A DNA stretch of 33,007 nucleotides from Tissierellales bacterium (lineage in GTDB: Bacteria; Bacillota; Clostridia; Tissierellales; Tissierellaceae), in contig JASLBE010000057.1 of the NCBI GenBank assembly GCA_030146705.1, positions 1 to 33,007 on the forward strand. The letters run 5' to 3'. Below are positions 16,259 to 23,695 of the stretch, piece after piece. The notes under the pieces were generated by a model. The model did not search any database, was not told the origin of the DNA, and worked only from the letters and a program-made list of their open reading frames with translations. The position numbers were made by a program, and so were the translations under genes. Each line of letters starts with the position of its first letter. Positions within the stretch are counted from its first letter, which is position 1.

Positions 16259-16662
16259 AATAAATATTTATAGCCACCAGTTTCAACAATGTATTCACTG
16301 GTAATATTTTTATAATTAACCCCTACTACATTTTGAACACTTTTAGGTTGTACTTCAGTAACTGGAATAACCAAAGTAATACTATATTGGCCTTTCGGTA
16401 GGGCCTTACCAGAATCTGAAAATTCATTAGATATAGTTTTCTTATCCTTTAAGTTAACTTCATCATAGGCAGTGTATTGCTTATCTACATTAATTAGTGA
16501 TATAACAGCCTTAGTATTTTCAGGTAAATTTGTTTTTATCTCTACTTTTAACTTATCTTCACTTAATATAGGTTTTAAATCAAGTCTTATTTCATTACTG
16601 CTTTTACAAGAAGTTAGAAATAAAGACAAAATTAAAAGTAAGCTAAGTAAATATTTTTTCAT
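16231..16662 (-). CDS. Putative lipoprotein of unknown function
   Basis: The only minus-strand gene. The 143-residue protein starts MKKYLLSLLLILSLFLTSC: a short basic n-region, hydrophobic core and LTSC lipobox with C19 as the lipidated residue, so it should be anchored on the outer face of the membrane. The mature part alternates polar and hydrophobic residues like a beta-sandwich (VEIKTNLPENTKAVISLI, YSITLVIPVTEVQPKSVQ) and has no catalytic motif I recognise. AGGAGG precedes the ATG. It is set into the usual comM-dprA order. Function unknown; an Ig-like binding or sensory role is possible. Confidence 0.85.
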   Translation of the reverse strand: MKKYLLSLLLILSLFLTSCKSSNEIRLDLKPILSEDKLKVEIKTNLPENTKAVISLINVDKQYTAYDEVNLKDKKTISNEFSDSGKALPKGQYSITLVIPVTEVQPKSVQNVVGVNYKNITSEYIVETGGYKYLLKNMTFDID

Positions 16663-16693
16663 ATGTCCTCCTTTTAAATTGAACTATATAAAA

Positions 16694-16723
16694 ATAATAC
16701 CATAAAATAGGTATAAATGTAAG
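16694..16723 (-). promoter_or_regulatory. Possible promoter for the lipoprotein gene
   Basis: On the minus strand, CTTACA (16723-16718), an 18-base spacer and TATTAT (16699-16694) preceded by TGG. Moderate match. Confidence 0.5.
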
Positions 16724-16775
16724 ATGTTTGATTTAAGTAGGTGGTATGTGGTATAGGTGGATTTTGAATTAGTAA

Positions 16776-16790
16776 TATTTTCTGAAGATT
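16776..16790. promoter_or_regulatory. CodY-box-like palindrome upstream of dprA-topA-codY
   Basis: TATTTTCTGAAGATT matches the CodY consensus AATTTTCWGAAAATT at 13 of 15 positions. It lies in the gap between the divergent lipoprotein gene and dprA, about 90 bases before the predicted dprA -35 and about 50 upstream of the lipoprotein -35. Since codY is the third gene of the dprA operon, it could mediate autoregulation. Binding is inferred. Confidence 0.5.
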
Positions 16791-16877
16791 AAAAAAATAA
16801 ACTACCATAGGATGGTGTAAATAAGCTAAAATAGTAAAATTAAAGAAATTAATAATTTGAAAAAGTTATAAAAAGAC

Positions 16878-16906
16878 TTGTATATTTCTACAAATTATTA
16901 TATTAT
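16878..16906 (+). promoter_or_regulatory. Promoter for dprA-topA-codY
   Basis: TTGTAT (16878-16883), 17-base spacer, TATTAT (16901-16906). The predicted start near 16913 leaves an AT-rich leader of about 100 bases with an AAAATTTA/TAAATTTT stem (16921-16928 with 16941-16948). The rest of the 349-base gap (16663-17011) holds no convincing extra ORF. Confidence 0.6.
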
Positions 16907-16973
16907 ATGTAATTGGGTTCAAAATTTAATAAAAACAATCTAAATTTTATAAATAAATCGACTATGAAAAATG

Positions 16974-16988
16974 TAAATTCAGAAATTT
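16974..16988. promoter_or_regulatory. Weak CodY-like site in the dprA leader
   Basis: TAAATTCAGAAATTT matches the CodY consensus at 11 of 15 positions. It lies between the predicted start and the dprA ribosome binding site, a position suited to roadblock repression. Alone it would be unremarkable; it is noted because of the better site upstream. Confidence 0.3.
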
Positions 16989-17011
16989 TACTATTTTATA
17001 GGAGGAATACT

Positions 17012-18103
17012 ATGTATAGTCCGAATAATAGGGATACAATAATATGGCTTAGTAGTATTGGCCTGGATAGTAAAGCAATTAGAAATTTGATGCTAGAATT
17101 TACTGAATTAAAGGATATTTGGAAATCAAATAATAATAGAATATCTTCAATTAAGACTATTAGTAAAAGATCTAGGGAAAAGATAATTGAAAATAGGAAG
17201 GAAACCGTTGTAAAAGATATATTAAAGAAATTGGAAGAAGAAAATGTTAATATATTAACTATCTATGATGAGGATTATCCTATTAAACTTATGACTATTC
17301 CAAATAGACCGAAAGTTTTGTATTATAAGGGTAAAAAACTTGATGATAAATTTTCTATAGCTATAGTAGGTTCAAGGAAATGTACTGATTATGGCAGGTG
17401 GGCTTGTATAAAGTTTACTAGGGAGTTATCTAACTTGGGAGTATCTATAATTAGTGGCCTGGCTTTGGGAGTTGATTCAATAGCACATAGGGAATCAATT
17501 GAAGCTAATAATTATACAGTTGCTGTATTAGGCTGCGGTTTAGATATAGTTTATCCTAGGAAGAATAAGGGGTTATATGATGACCTTATAAATTATGGAA
17601 CAATTGTTTCAGAATATCCCCTGGGAACACCGCCTAAGCCATATAATTTTCCCCATAGGAATAGGATAATTTCAGGCCTGTCCAATGGAGTTATAGTTGT
17701 AGAAGCTAAAGATAAATCGGGAACACTAATAACTGTAGGACATGCTTTAGACCAGGGGAAGGATGTTTATGCTATTCCTGGAAATATTAATAGTATGTTT
17801 AGCAGTGGAACAAATAAATTAATAAGAGATGGTGCTATCCCCCTTCTTAATATTCAAGATATTATAGATAGGAATGGGGAGCTTGAGAAAAAGTTAAAAG
17901 AAATAAAAGATACTGTAAAAGAAGATATTAATTTTAGTGAAACAGAAAAGAAAATTTTATCTATACTAGAACAACCTATGCATTCAGATAACATTGTTTA
18001 TGAAACAGGCATAGATATATCTACTATAAATACTATGTTAGTGGGATTAGAATTAAAAGGAGCAATAGAAGAAATAGGAAACAATATATTTATTAGGATT
18101 TAA
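17012..18103 (+). CDS. dprA: DNA-processing protein DprA
   Basis: Binds incoming single-stranded DNA during transformation and loads RecA. The Rossmann core contains VGSRKCTDYGRWA, ISGLALGVDSIAH, LGCGLDIVYPRKN and SEYPLGTPP, followed by a C-terminal winged-helix-like segment after residue 305. The frame is open from 16913, but ATG 17012 has TAGGAGG at the right distance and gives MYSPNNRDTIIWL, a usual DprA start (363 residues). It is 16 bases before topA and heads the dprA-topA-codY operon. Confidence 0.96.
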   Translation: MYSPNNRDTIIWLSSIGLDSKAIRNLMLEFTELKDIWKSNNNRISSIKTISKRSREKIIENRKETVVKDILKKLEEENVNILTIYDEDYPIKLMTIPNRPKVLYYKGKKLDDKFSIAIVGSRKCTDYGRWACIKFTRELSNLGVSIISGLALGVDSIAHRESIEANNYTVAVLGCGLDIVYPRKNKGLYDDLINYGTIVSEYPLGTPPKPYNFPHRNRIISGLSNGVIVVEAKDKSGTLITVGHALDQGKDVYAIPGNINSMFSSGTNKLIRDGAIPLLNIQDIIDRNGELEKKLKEIKDTVKEDINFSETEKKILSILEQPMHSDNIVYETGIDISTINTMLVGLELKGAIEEIGNNIFIRI

Positions 18104-18119
18104 TTCGGAGGTGCAGAAT

Positions 18120-20207
18120 TTGGGTAAGAGTTTGGTAATTGTTGAGTCACCGGCGAAGGCTAAAACTATAGGTAATTTACTAAATAGTAGAAAATATAAT
18201 GTAGTTGCATCTGTTGGGCATATTAGGGATTTGCCAAAAAGTACTTTAGGTATAGATATTGAAAATAATTTCGAGCCAAAGTATATAACTATTAGGGGTA
18301 AGGGACCTGTTGTTAAGGACTTAAAGGCCAAGGCTAAAAAATCAGAAAAAGTTTTTTTAGCAACTGACCCTGATAGGGAAGGAGAGGCCATATCTTGGCA
18401 TTTGGCTCATATTTTAGGCATAGATGATAAAGATAAGGTAAGGATAGAATTCAACGAAATAACAAAAGATGCAGTAACTAAGGCTATAGACAATCCAAGA
18501 ACAATTGATTTGGACTTGGTTGACGCTCAACAAGCTAGAAGAATATTAGACAGGTTAGTGGGCTATAAGATAAGTCCTCTTTTATGGAAAAAGATAAAAT
18601 GGGGCTTAAGTGCAGGTAGGGTCCAATCTGTTGCAGTTAAATTAGTATGTGATAGAGAAGATGAGATAGATAAATTTATTCCAGAAGAGTACTGGAAAAT
18701 AAAGGCTTTGTTAAAGAATAAAAATGAAGAATTTGAGGCGGATTTTTTTGGTATTGAATCTGCTAATAAGGATGAAAAAGTAGAGTTAAAAAATAAAGAA
18801 GAAGTTACTAGGATAATTAAGGGTATAGATGGTGAAGAATTTTTAGTTAGGGATATTAAACTTGGTACTAGAAAAAGAAATCCGTATGTTCCTTATACTA
18901 CAAGTACCTTACAACAAGATGCTTATAGAAGGTTGAACTTTAGCAGTAAAAAAACAATGGCTGTTGCCCAGCAACTATATGAAGGTATCGACATAAAGGG
19001 AGAAGGCACAGAGGGTTTAATAACTTATATGAGGACGGATTCAACTAGGATATCTATGGAGGCTGTTGGGAAAACCAAGTCTTTTTTAGAGGAAAAGTAT
19101 GGAAAAGAGTACTCAAATGGTGGGAAAACTTATGATGGTAAAAAAAGCAAAGAATCACAAGATGCCCACGAAGCTATTAGGCCAACATCTGTATTTAGAG
19201 AGCCTATAAATATTAAAGAGTATTTAACAAATGACCAGTATAAATTATATAAACTTATATGGGAAAGGTTTGTAAGTTCTCAAATGACACCAGCTGTTTA
19301 TAATACTATATCTATTAACTTGACTATTAATGGATATGTTTTTAGGACAAGTGGTTCAAAATTAAAGTTTGATGGATTTTTAAGGGTTTACGGAAAAGAA
19401 AATACAACCGATAAGGATAAAGAAGTTCCAATTTTAGAAGAGGGACAAAAAGTAAAAACAAAAAAAATACAGGAAAAGCAATTTTTCACACAACCGCCTG
19501 CAAGATTTACTGAGGCTTCTTTAATTAAAACATTGGAAGAATTAGGTATAGGTAGGCCTTCAACTTTTGCTCCTACAATAGGCACAATTGTTTCTAGAAG
19601 ATATGTAGAATTTGAAAATAAGTCTTTTGTACCAACGGAATTGGGAAGGCTAGTAAATGACTTATTGATTGAATATTTTGCTGGAATAATTAATGAGGAA
19701 TTTACTGCCAACCTAGAAGATAGGTTGGATGATATTGCTAATGGGGATTTAAAGTGGAAGGATGTTGTTTCTGATTTTTATGGAGATTTTCATATCTTAC
19801 TTGAAAAGGCAGAGGAAGAAATTGAAAAAATAGAAATAAAAGATGAAGAAACAGATGTTATTTGTGAAAAATGTGGAAAAAATATGGTAATTAAGCATGG
19901 GAGATATGGAGAATTTTTAGCATGTCCAGGTTATCCTGATTGTAAAAACACTAAACCAATAGTTGAAGAAATTGGTGTTAAGTGTCCTAAGTGTGGCAAA
20001 GAGATAATAAAAAGAAAGTCCAAAAAAGGAAGACTATTCTACGGGTGTAGTGGCTATCCTGATTGTGATTTTGTATCTTGGGATGAACCAATTAGTGATC
20101 CGTGTCCGAAATGTAACGAGTTACTAGTAAAGAAAAGAACTAAAAATAAAGAAACCATAAAATGTACCAATAAAAACTGTGACTATGAAAACATAAAAAA
20201 AATATAA
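18120..20207 (+). CDS. topA: DNA topoisomerase I
   Basis: Relaxes negative supercoils by single-strand passage. The Toprim domain has VIVESPAKAKTI and TDPDREGEAISWH; the catalytic tyrosine is Y303 in GLITYMRTDSTRIS. Three C-terminal four-cysteine zinc ribbons follow (CEKCGKN, CPKCGKE and CPKCNEL starts). A GTG at 18111 opens the frame but is part of the GGAGGTG binding site; TTG 18120 gives MGKSLVIVES, which matches the family, so the protein is 695 residues. It is co-transcribed with dprA and codY. Confidence 0.97.
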   Translation: MGKSLVIVESPAKAKTIGNLLNSRKYNVVASVGHIRDLPKSTLGIDIENNFEPKYITIRGKGPVVKDLKAKAKKSEKVFLATDPDREGEAISWHLAHILGIDDKDKVRIEFNEITKDAVTKAIDNPRTIDLDLVDAQQARRILDRLVGYKISPLLWKKIKWGLSAGRVQSVAVKLVCDREDEIDKFIPEEYWKIKALLKNKNEEFEADFFGIESANKDEKVELKNKEEVTRIIKGIDGEEFLVRDIKLGTRKRNPYVPYTTSTLQQDAYRRLNFSSKKTMAVAQQLYEGIDIKGEGTEGLITYMRTDSTRISMEAVGKTKSFLEEKYGKEYSNGGKTYDGKKSKESQDAHEAIRPTSVFREPINIKEYLTNDQYKLYKLIWERFVSSQMTPAVYNTISINLTINGYVFRTSGSKLKFDGFLRVYGKENTTDKDKEVPILEEGQKVKTKKIQEKQFFTQPPARFTEASLIKTLEELGIGRPSTFAPTIGTIVSRRYVEFENKSFVPTELGRLVNDLLIEYFAGIINEEFTANLEDRLDDIANGDLKWKDVVSDFYGDFHILLEKAEEEIEKIEIKDEETDVICEKCGKNMVIKHGRYGEFLACPGYPDCKNTKPIVEEIGVKCPKCGKEIIKRKSKKGRLFYGCSGYPDCDFVSWDEPISDPCPKCNELLVKKRTKNKETIKCTNKNCDYENIKKI

Positions 20208-20221
20208 CGGAGGTAATCGTA

Positions 20222-21004
20222 ATGATGAGAGATTTATTAGAAAAAACAAGAAAACTAAATAGTGCAATACAATCATATGGAAGTGAAGATGTATCTTTTT
20301 CGGAGTTAAGTGAAATATTAAGCAGTATATTGTCTGCTAATGTATATATAGCTAGTAAAAGAGGTAAAATCTTAGGATATGAGTTTGTAGATGGGTTTGA
20401 CTGTGAAATTGTAAATGAAAAAGTAATTAAAGATAGGATGTTCCCTGAAGACTATAATGAAAAACTTTTAGAGATTAAGGAAACTAATGAAAACTTATTT
20501 AATAAAGATTTTTGCGTTTTTGACAGGTCTGAGCCATGTATTCATAAAAATAAAATTTCAACAATAATCCCAATAACTAGTGCAGGAACTAGGCTTGGTA
20601 CTTTAATGATTTCTAGATTTAATGAGGAATTTACAGAGGAAGACCTAATACTTGGTGAATATAGTGCAACTATAGTAGGTATGGAAATATTAAGGTCTAA
20701 GAGTAATGAAAAAGAAGAAGAAACTAGAAAGAAAGCTGTTGTTCAAATGGCAATCGGAACTTTATCATATTCTGAACTTGAAGCTATGGAGCACATATTT
20801 AATGAGTTAGATGGTGATGAAGGATTATTAGTAGCTAGTAAAATAGCTGATAGGGTTGGAATAACTAGGTCTGTTATTGTAAATGCTTTAAGGAAGTTTG
20901 AAAGTGCTGGAGTAATTGAATCTAGGTCTTTAGGCATGAAGGGAACTCATATAAAAATATTAAATGATAAATTAATTGATGGTTTAAAGAAGGCTAGAGA
21001 ATAA
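20222..21004 (+). CDS. codY: GTP-sensing global repressor CodY
   Basis: Transcription factor that senses GTP and branched-chain amino acids and represses nutrient-limitation genes. The 260-residue protein has an N-terminal GAF-type sensing domain (starting MMRDLLEKTRKLNSAIQ, with CEIVNEKVIKDRMFPEDYNE) and a C-terminal winged helix-turn-helix whose recognition segment ASKIADRVGITRSVIVNAL is nearly invariant in CodY. It should therefore bind the standard AATTTTCWGAAAATT box. GGAGGT precedes the start; ATG 20225 is an alternative three bases on. The xerC-hslVU genes that precede codY in Bacillus are absent, and it sits behind topA. A long terminator follows. Confidence 0.97.
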   Translation: MMRDLLEKTRKLNSAIQSYGSEDVSFSELSEILSSILSANVYIASKRGKILGYEFVDGFDCEIVNEKVIKDRMFPEDYNEKLLEIKETNENLFNKDFCVFDRSEPCIHKNKISTIIPITSAGTRLGTLMISRFNEEFTEEDLILGEYSATIVGMEILRSKSNEKEEETRKKAVVQMAIGTLSYSELEAMEHIFNELDGDEGLLVASKIADRVGITRSVIVNALRKFESAGVIESRSLGMKGTHIKILNDKLIDGLKKARE

Positions 21005-21026
21005 TATTTTTATATAAAGAGAAAAG

Positions 21027-21067
21027 TTAAGGTTTGCAGTATAAGTCTGTGGACCTTAATTTTTTTT
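21027..21067 (+). terminator. Intrinsic terminator after codY
   Basis: A 13-bp stem with G-U pairs (21027-21039 with 21047-21059) followed by eight T. Ends the dprA-topA-codY transcript. Confidence 0.9.
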
Positions 21068-21191
21068 AATATAAAAGAGTTTAATTAGTAAATTATTTTT
21101 AGAAGGTATAAAGTATAGTTGTAGATATATAAATCCTAAGTAAGTTTAAATTTATTATAGCTAGACAAGGAAAGGTTAAGGGTTGACTAAT

Positions 21192-21680
21192 ATGAATAAA
21201 GACTTTATTAAAGTAGGTTTATCGGATTTAAAATTGGCAAGTCCTCCTAAGAGGTTAAGGACATTAGGCTTAGGTTCTTGTGTAGGTATAGTCTTGTATG
21301 ATGAAATAACTAAAATTTCTGGTTTATCTCATCCTATGCTTCCTAGTAGTGGAGAGATAAGGGATAATGGAAACAAACTAAAATTTGTAGACACTAGTAT
21401 AGAGGTTTTACTTGATTCTATGATAAGGTCGGGGGCCAAAAGAGAGGGTATTGTTGCAAAAATAGCTGGTGGCGGAAAAATGTTTAATTTTCAGGGAAAG
21501 ACAAGTGCTTTAGATATAGGTAGGAGAAATATAGAGGCTAGTAAAGAAAAACTTAAGAGCTTAGGTATAGAACTTACTGGAGAAGATATAGGTGGAAACT
21601 ATGGAAGGACCATAGTCTTTGACCCAGAAACAGGACTACTCCATATTAAAACCCCTAATAAGATCGAAAAGATAATTTAA
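21192..21680 (+). CDS. cheD: Orphan chemoreceptor glutamine deamidase CheD
   Basis: CheD deamidates glutamines in chemoreceptors and, with CheC, tunes adaptation. The catalytic Cys and His are present: C30 in TLGLGSCVG and H47 in SGLSHPMLP, with the threonine at T24; GGGKMF and the C-terminal GRTIVFDPETG are also typical. The ATG at 21192 is preferred; TTG 21183 with AAGGAAAGG before it is possible. No receptor, cheA, cheC, sigD or flagellar gene is in the window, although cheD sits where Bacillus carries the fla/che cluster (between codY and rpsB). The 187-base stretch before it has no clear promoter. Confidence 0.93.
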   Translation: MNKDFIKVGLSDLKLASPPKRLRTLGLGSCVGIVLYDEITKISGLSHPMLPSSGEIRDNGNKLKFVDTSIEVLLDSMIRSGAKREGIVAKIAGGGKMFNFQGKTSALDIGRRNIEASKEKLKSLGIELTGEDIGGNYGRTIVFDPETGLLHIKTPNKIEKII

Positions 21681-21789
21681 TCTGAAGTGTTTATCATAGA
21701 TGGGTTAGGCTAGTATAAAATTTTATATATTAATCCAAGAAATAAACTAAAAATAATTTATTTTAAACTAAAAGCTAGGAGGATAGGCC

Positions 21790-21960
21790 ATGAAAATTAT
21801 TAGTATTAGAAAGATTTCAGAATATGATAGCTATTATAAGTCTTATAATAAGAACTTAAGGCAGACTGTAAAAAACAAGTGTAGTTTAAAGAAAAATTAT
21901 AAGAAGGAAAAACTAGGTACTTGTAAGGAGGATAATTCTAGTATTAATATAAGTTTATAG
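21790..21960 (+). CDS. Small 56-residue basic protein, unknown
   Basis: Short ORF starting MKIISIRKISEYDSYYKSYN and ending with TAG at 21958. It has a textbook AGGAGG site (21777-21782) seven bases before the ATG, the main reason to believe it is translated. The product is rich in Lys, Tyr, Asn and Ser, has two Cys (31, 45) and no membrane segment or motif I recognise. It lies between cheD and the rpsB promoter, where Bacillus has sigD and ylxL, and could be a remnant or a new small gene. Confidence 0.5.
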   Translation: MKIISIRKISEYDSYYKSYNKNLRQTVKNKCSLKKNYKKEKLGTCKEDNSSINISL

Positions 21961-21987
21961 GCTAGCTAGATAAAATCTATAAAAGTC

Positions 21988-22016
21988 TTGTAATGATTTT
22001 ATAAGTGTGCTATACT
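21988..22016 (+). promoter_or_regulatory. Strong extended -10 promoter for rpsB
   Basis: TTGTAA (21988-21993), 17-base spacer ending in TGC, TATACT (22011-22016). Predicted start near 22023, giving a leader of about 104 bases. Confidence 0.8.
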
Positions 22017-22046
22017 ATCTTAGTGATTACACACACTTTATGAGGT

Positions 22047-22082
22047 CTAAAAAAGTGCCTTACAATTAGTAAGGTCTTTTAG
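22047..22082 (+). promoter_or_regulatory. Hairpin in the rpsB leader
   Basis: CCTTAC/GTAAGG six-pair stem (22058-22063 with 22069-22074) with an AATTA loop, extended outward by CTAAAA (22047-22052) with TTTTAG (22077-22082). It lies between the promoter and two GGAGG sites (22098 and 22113). It may be a binding target for S2, but I know of no defined clostridial motif to compare. Confidence 0.5.
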
Positions 22083-22126
22083 GTTGTTGATTAAAGTGGA
22101 GGAAAAAAACTTGGAGGTGAATAGTA

Positions 22127-22870
22127 ATGTCAGTAATTTCAATGAAAAATTTATTAGAAGCTGGTGTTCATTTCGGACATCATACTAGAAGATGGAATCC
22201 TAAAATGGCTCCGTATATATTTACAGAGAGAAACGGGATATACATTATTGACTTACAAAAAACGGTAAAAGAAGTAAATGATGCTTATGATTTCTTAAGA
22301 GAGGTAGCTCAAGAGGGTGGAGAAGTTTTATTTGTTGGTACAAAAAAACAAGCCCAAGAAGCTATAGAAACAGAAGCTAAAAGATGTGGAATGCATTTTG
22401 TTAATCAAAGATGGTTAGGTGGTATGTTAACTAACTATAAAACTATTAGAAAGAGAATAGATAGATTACACGAAATAGCTAAAATGGAAGAAGAAGGTAT
22501 ATTTGAAGTTTTACCTAAGTTTGAAGTTTTAGAACTTAAAAGAGAAGAAGAAAGACTTGAAAAATTCTTAGGTGGTATAAAACACATGGATCGTATACCA
22601 GATGCTTTATTTGTAGTAGATCCAAGAAAAGAAAAAATAGCTGTAAGAGAAGCTCAAATCTTAGGTATACCTATAGTAGCAATAGTAGATACTAACTGTG
22701 ATCCAGATCCTATAGATTATGTAATACCAGGAAATGACGATGCAATAAGAGCTGTAAAATTACTTACAGAAACAATGGCTAATGCAATCCTTGAAGGTAA
22801 ACAAGGGGAACAAATGGCTATGGCAGAGTCAGAAGAAAAAGAAGTAAAAGAAGAAAGCACAGAAGAGTAA
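22127..22870 (+). CDS. rpsB: 30S ribosomal protein S2
   Basis: Small-subunit protein, 247 residues, with the standard MKNLLEAGVHFGHHTRRWNP start, FVNQRWLGGMLTN and IPDALFVVDPRKE. GGAGGTGA lies 6 bases before the ATG. Its acidic C-terminal tail (ESEEKEVKEESTEE) is usual in Firmicutes. Arginines are AGA or, once, CGT, with no AGG seen, in sharp contrast to smc or polC and consistent with high expression. It is paired with tsf across an intercistronic terminator. Confidence 0.98.
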   Translation: MSVISMKNLLEAGVHFGHHTRRWNPKMAPYIFTERNGIYIIDLQKTVKEVNDAYDFLREVAQEGGEVLFVGTKKQAQEAIETEAKRCGMHFVNQRWLGGMLTNYKTIRKRIDRLHEIAKMEEEGIFEVLPKFEVLELKREEERLEKFLGGIKHMDRIPDALFVVDPRKEKIAVREAQILGIPIVAIVDTNCDPDPIDYVIPGNDDAIRAVKLLTETMANAILEGKQGEQMAMAESEEKEVKEESTEE

Positions 22871-22878
22871 AAAAATCT

Positions 22879-22930
22879 AAGGTAAGAGTTAAAAAGTTAA
22901 GAAAATACTTTTTTTTCTCTTACCTTTTTT
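22879..22930 (+). terminator. Intercistronic terminator/attenuator between rpsB and tsf
   Basis: A 10-bp outer stem (22879-22888 with 22917-22926) plus an inner AAAAAG/CTTTTT stem (22891-22896 with 22908-22913), ending in six T. tsf has no visible promoter of its own, so partial read-through would set the S2 to EF-Ts ratio. Confidence 0.8.
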
Positions 22931-22953
22931 AAAGAATACTAGGAGGAATGAAG

Positions 22954-23604
22954 ATGAGTTTTGGAGCAGCAGAAATAAAAGAATTAAGAGAAAAAACTGG
23001 AGCAGGAATGTTAGATTGTAGAAATGCTCTTAAAGAAGCAGATGGAAATATAGAAAAAGCTATAGATTTCTTAAGAGAAAAAGGACTAGCAACAGCTGCT
23101 AAAAAATCTAGTAGGGTTGCAGCAGAAGGTCTTGTAGACTGCTATATACATGGTGGAAGAATTGGAGCTTTAGTTGAAGTAAACTCTGAAACAGACTATG
23201 TAGCTAAAAATGAAGAGTTCAAAGAATTCGTTAAAGATGTAGCTATGCAAGTAGCAGCAGTTAATCCAAAGTATGTTTCTAGGGATGAAGTTCCTGAAGA
23301 AGAAGTTCAAAGAGAGAAAGAAGTTCTAATTCAACAAGCTATTAACTCTGGAAAACCAGAACATATAGCTGAAAAGATAGTTGAAGGTAGAATGGATAAA
23401 TTCTATGAACAAATTTGTTTACTAGAACAAAAATTCATCAAAGATGGAGATAAAACAATCCAAGATCTTTTAAACGATAAGGTTGCTAAAATTGGTGAAA
23501 ATTTAGTAATAAGAAGATTTGCTAGATTTGAAGTAGGAGAAGGTATAGAAGTAGAAGAAGAAGATTTTGCAGCTGAAGTAGCTAAACAAATGGGTGGAAA
23601 TTAA
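22954..23604 (+). CDS. tsf: Elongation factor Ts (compact form)
   Basis: Nucleotide exchange factor for EF-Tu. The N-terminal UBA-like domain is intact (IKELREKTGAGMLDCRNAL) with the core TDYVAKNEEF motif. ATG 22954 is preferred over ATG 22948 because AGGAGG (22941-22946) would be only one base from the first. The 216-residue protein is clearly shorter than E. coli EF-Ts (283) or Bacillus EF-Ts (293) and seems to have only one core subdomain, as in Thermus or cyanobacterial forms. Arginines are nearly all AGA. Confidence 0.95.
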   Translation: MSFGAAEIKELREKTGAGMLDCRNALKEADGNIEKAIDFLREKGLATAAKKSSRVAAEGLVDCYIHGGRIGALVEVNSETDYVAKNEEFKEFVKDVAMQVAAVNPKYVSRDEVPEEEVQREKEVLIQQAINSGKPEHIAEKIVEGRMDKFYEQICLLEQKFIKDGDKTIQDLLNDKVAKIGENLVIRRFARFEVGEGIEVEEEDFAAEVAKQMGGN

Positions 23605-23634
23605 TTATAATTAAATTTTAATATTAAATAAAAT

Positions 23635-23659
23635 AAGGAGAACTTTTAGTTCTCCTTTT
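23635..23659 (+). terminator. Intrinsic terminator after tsf
   Basis: Nine-pair stem (23635-23643 with 23649-23657) with a TTTTA loop and a short T run. Confidence 0.8.
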
Positions 23660-23695
23660 AATAGTATATAATAGTATATGGAGTGGAGTGATTTT

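Noticed and set aside
16472..16705. Plus-strand 77-residue ORF overlapping the lipoprotein gene
   Set aside because: No ribosome binding site and no motif; the minus-strand frame has a signal peptide, lipobox and AGGAGG.
21094..21108. Further CodY-like site before cheD
   Set aside because: Only about 10 of 15 positions match and the central C is missing; expected by chance in AT-rich DNA.
22004..22038. TAAGTGTG/CACACTTTA inverted repeat around the rpsB promoter start
   Set aside because: The arms are unequal and 21 bases apart, and overlap promoter elements; too weak to call an operator.
22111..22188. Possible 25-codon leader ORF starting at TTG 22111 and overlapping rpsB out of frame
   Set aside because: The first GGAGG site is close enough, but the TTG is more simply part of the spacer before the main rpsB binding site, and the peptide has no recognisable character.
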